Source of the DNA: Stenotrophomonas sp.
Lineage (GTDB): Bacteria; Pseudomonadota; Gammaproteobacteria; Xanthomonadales; Xanthomonadaceae
Length of the DNA: 8,260 nucleotides
Direction: 5' to 3'
Assembly: GCA_003484865.1 (NCBI GenBank)
Contig: DMZT01000384.1
Span: 1 to 8,260 of the forward strand
Shown one piece after another: positions 6,712-8,260 of this stretch (position 1 is the first letter of the stretch; each line of letters starts with the position of its first letter). A program made the position numbers and the translations under genes. Below the pieces are notes generated by a model. That model saw only the letters and a program-made list of their open reading frames with translations, did no database searches and was not told where the DNA came from.

Positions 6712-7473
6712 ATGAGCGAATCCCCCTACAAGACTGGCACCACCCATTTCGGCTTCCGCGATGTCGCTGCGAAGGACAAGCAGAAGCTGGTGGGCGAAGT
6801 GTTCACCTCGGTCGCGCGCAGCTACGACCTGATGAACGATCTGATGAGCCTGGGCATCCACCGGGCGTGGAAGCGCTACTACGTGGCCACCGCGCAGGTG
6901 AAGCCGGGCGACCGCGTGCTGGATCTGGCCGGCGGCACCGGCGATATCGCCGCGCTGATCAAGGAGCGGGTGGGTGACGAGGGTGAGGTGGTGCTGGGCG
7001 ATATCAACGCCGGCATGCTCTCCGTCGGCCGTGACCGGCTGACCAACCGCGGCCTGGTCGCAGGCCTGAACTACGTGCAGTGCAACGCCGAGGCGCTGCC
7101 GTTCCCGGATGCGAGCTTCGATCTGGTCACGATCGCCTTCGGGCTGCGCAACGTCACCGACAAGGAAGCCGGCCTGCGCGAGATGCATCGCGTGCTCAAG
7201 GTGGGCGGCCAGGCGCGCGTGCTGGAGTTCTCGGAAGTCACCGCCGACTGGTTCAAGCCGATCTACGATTTCCACTCGTTCAAGATCCTGCCCAAGCTGG
7301 GCCAGCTGTTCGCGCGTGATGGCGACAGCTACCAGTACCTGGCCGAGAGCATCCGCAAGCATCCGCCGCAGGAGCAGCTCAAAACCATGATGGCCGAGGC
7401 CGGTTTCGAGCGCTGCCATTACAAGAACCTGACCGGCGGCATCGTTTCGATTCACTCCGGCTACAAACTTTGA
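6712..7473 (+). CDS. ubiE: UbiE, ubiquinone/menaquinone C-methyltransferase
   Basis: This 253-residue SAM-dependent enzyme (E. coli UbiE has 251) methylates the quinone ring. It acts on 2-polyprenyl-6-methoxy-1,4-benzoquinol in ubiquinone synthesis and on demethylmenaquinol in menaquinone synthesis; organisms of this group are expected to use mainly ubiquinone-8. Family landmarks are in order: TTHFGFRDV at 10-18, [21 protein letters not shown] at 31-51, SAM-binding DLAGGTGD at 71-78, an acidic GDIN at the end of strand 2, [20 protein letters not shown], the YLAESIR segment, and the C-terminal [12 protein letters not shown]. The start is supported by the N-terminal TTHFGF block, which sits at a similar distance from Met in E. 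coli. No Shine-Dalgarno precedes the ATG, and a promoter element lies immediately upstream. The next gene starts 68 nt after the stop with no evident terminator between, so the two may be co-transcribed. Confidence 0.97.
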   Translation: MSESPYKTGTTHFGFRDVAAKDKQKLVGEVFTSVARSYDLMNDLMSLGIHRAWKRYYVATAQVKPGDRVLDLAGGTGDIAALIKERVGDEGEVVLGDINAGMLSVGRDRLTNRGLVAGLNYVQCNAEALPFPDASFDLVTIAFGLRNVTDKEAGLREMHRVLKVGGQARVLEFSEVTADWFKPIYDFHSFKILPKLGQLFARDGDSYQYLAESIRKHPPQEQLKTMMAEAGFERCHYKNLTGGIVSIHSGYKL

Positions 7474-7516
7474 GACAGAGGTCCGGTTCCCGCTGAGGGA
7501 GCTCGGCCACACTGCA

Positions 7517-7541
7517 GGCAGGCTGTCGAAGAGGGCCTGCC
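7517..7541 (+). promoter_or_regulatory. Hairpin holding the ribosome binding site of the GGDEF gene
   Basis: GGCAGGC (7517-7523) pairs perfectly with GCCTGCC (7535-7541) around an 11-nt loop TGTCGAAGAGG. The loop carries the GAAGAGG Shine-Dalgarno-like sequence and the stem ends directly against the ATG at 7542. In the mRNA this could present or restrict the ribosome binding site. A chance origin is possible for a 7-bp stem in GC-rich DNA. Confidence 0.4.
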
Positions 7542-8260
7542 ATGCGTCTGTACCGCGGGCTTGCCCGTGTGTTTCCCCGCTCGTTCACCGCCAAGCTGAT
7601 GGCGGTGGTCTTCCTTGGCCTGCACGTGCCGCTGCTGGTCCTGCTGGTGTGGATGGCCGCCACCGGCCATTACGCGCGCGGCGTGATGTGGACCGTGGTC
7701 GGCGTGGTCCTGCTGGCCACGCTGCTCGGCACGGCGATCGCGATGATGGCGCTGTACCGCCTGATGGCGCCGCTGCGCCAGGCCGCCGATGCGCTGGAGG
7801 CCTACTACGACGAGCAGCGCCTGCCGCATCTGCCCGATCTGGGCCACGATGAGATCGGCCGGCTGCTGCGCAGCATCAACCGCAACCTGCATGGCGTGGA
7901 CGCCGGCCTGCGTGATCTGCGTCGCAGTGTGCTGCTCGATCCGCTCACCCAGGCCCTGAACCGGCGCGGCTGCGAGCAGGCGCTGGCCGATTCCGCCGCC
8001 TGGGCCAGCGAGAAGGCCCGTCCGCTGACCCTGTTCGTGGTCGATCTGGACAACCTCAAGCCAATCAACGACGCCCACGGCCATCTGGCCGGCGACCAGG
8101 TGCTGGTGCGGCTGGTGGAGACCGCGCGACAGTGGCTGCGCGGCCCGGACTGGATCGGGCGCTGGGGCGGCGATGAGTTCCTGCTGGCCGTACACGCCGA
8201 TGGCAACGAGGCCGGCGAGCGGGTGACGCGTTGGCTGGCGCAGCTGGCCGCGCCCGCGCA
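7542..8260 (+). CDS. Membrane HAMP-GGDEF diguanylate cyclase (3' end outside window)
   Basis: The frame is open from the ATG at 7542 to the window end, giving 239 residues of a longer protein. Two hydrophobic helices (about 18-40 and 48-70) are joined by a very short loop, so there is little or no periplasmic sensor domain. A HAMP-like linker follows (about 71-118: LMAPLRQAADALE ... DEIGRLLRSINRNL). The GGDEF domain begins with DPLTQALNRRG at 133 and continues with DLDNLKPINDAHGH at 168-181, including metal-binding Asp168 and Asn176/Asp177 for the nucleotide. The active-site loop GGDEF is at 209-213, and RGPD at 200-203 is a correctly spaced RxxD inhibitory site. Such enzymes make cyclic di-GMP from two GTP, and the intact motifs predict activity with product inhibition. 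Whether an EAL or other domain follows cannot be seen. An AGAGG-type ribosome binding site precedes the ATG. Confidence 0.92.
   Translation, partial: MRLYRGLARVFPRSFTAKLMAVVFLGLHVPLLVLLVWMAATGHYARGVMWTVVGVVLLATLLGTAIAMMALYRLMAPLRQAADALEAYYDEQRLPHLPDLGHDEIGRLLRSINRNLHGVDAGLRDLRRSVLLDPLTQALNRRGCEQALADSAAWASEKARPLTLFVVDLDNLKPINDAHGHLAGDQVLVRLVETARQWLRGPDWIGRWGGDEFLLAVHADGNEAGERVTRWLAQLAAPA

Noticed and set aside
5997..6977. + strand open frame (326 codons) across the deaminase and the start of ubiE
   Set aside because: It is antisense to a deaminase with all catalytic residues and out of frame with ubiE, so it is a shadow of both.
6133..7512. - strand open frame (459 codons) opposite ubiE
   Set aside because: It is antisense to ubiE and overlaps the deaminase in another frame, with no start signal and a low-complexity composition.
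1..8260. Mobile elements, CRISPR arrays, tRNA or rRNA genes
   Set aside because: No transposase or integrase motif, terminal repeats, regularly spaced direct repeats, cloverleaf-like sequence or rRNA-like sequence was seen.

Overview
The window is GC-rich bacterial DNA with strong G/C preference at third codon positions. The three-gene resistance-nodulation-division (RND) efflux operon at the left closely resembles smeDEF of Stenotrophomonas, so the source is most likely Stenotrophomonas maltophilia or a close relative (Xanthomonadaceae, Gammaproteobacteria). This is recognition from memory; no search was run.

Left part (1-4711, + strand): the last codons of smeD (periplasmic adaptor), all of smeE (inner-membrane proton/drug antiporter) and all of smeF (outer-membrane channel lipoprotein). 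The three proteins would form a continuous pump across both membranes. The genes are tightly packed: 12 nt separate smeD from smeE, and smeE and smeF overlap by 8 nt. The operon promoter and the known repressor gene smeT lie outside the window. A 12-bp hairpin at 4720-4749 fills the gap to the next, convergent gene.

Middle part (4754-6632, - strand): four genes read leftward. From the right they are a small zinc-type deaminase very like the fungal cytosine deaminase Fcy1, a 256-nt spacer with a perfect 10-bp hairpin, two small unrecognised genes (92 and 110 codons, possibly translationally coupled), and a small two-helix membrane protein of the low-affinity iron permease family. The deaminase is divergent from ubiE across only 79 nt.

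Right part (6712-8260, + strand): ubiE, the C-methyltransferase shared by ubiquinone and menaquinone synthesis, then a membrane-anchored HAMP-GGDEF diguanylate cyclase cut off by the window end. ubiE has a good extended -10 element placed so that transcription could begin at its start codon, and it has no Shine-Dalgarno sequence; a leaderless mRNA is therefore a reasonable hypothesis. The cyclase start region can fold so that its ribosome binding site lies in a hairpin loop.

Most of the window is ordinary chromosomal core and near-core content. There are no insertion sequences, CRISPR arrays, tRNAs, rRNAs or phage genes that I can see. The least explained part is 5250-6179 (two small genes plus a structured spacer). 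I see no convincing evidence of a wholly new multi-gene system.
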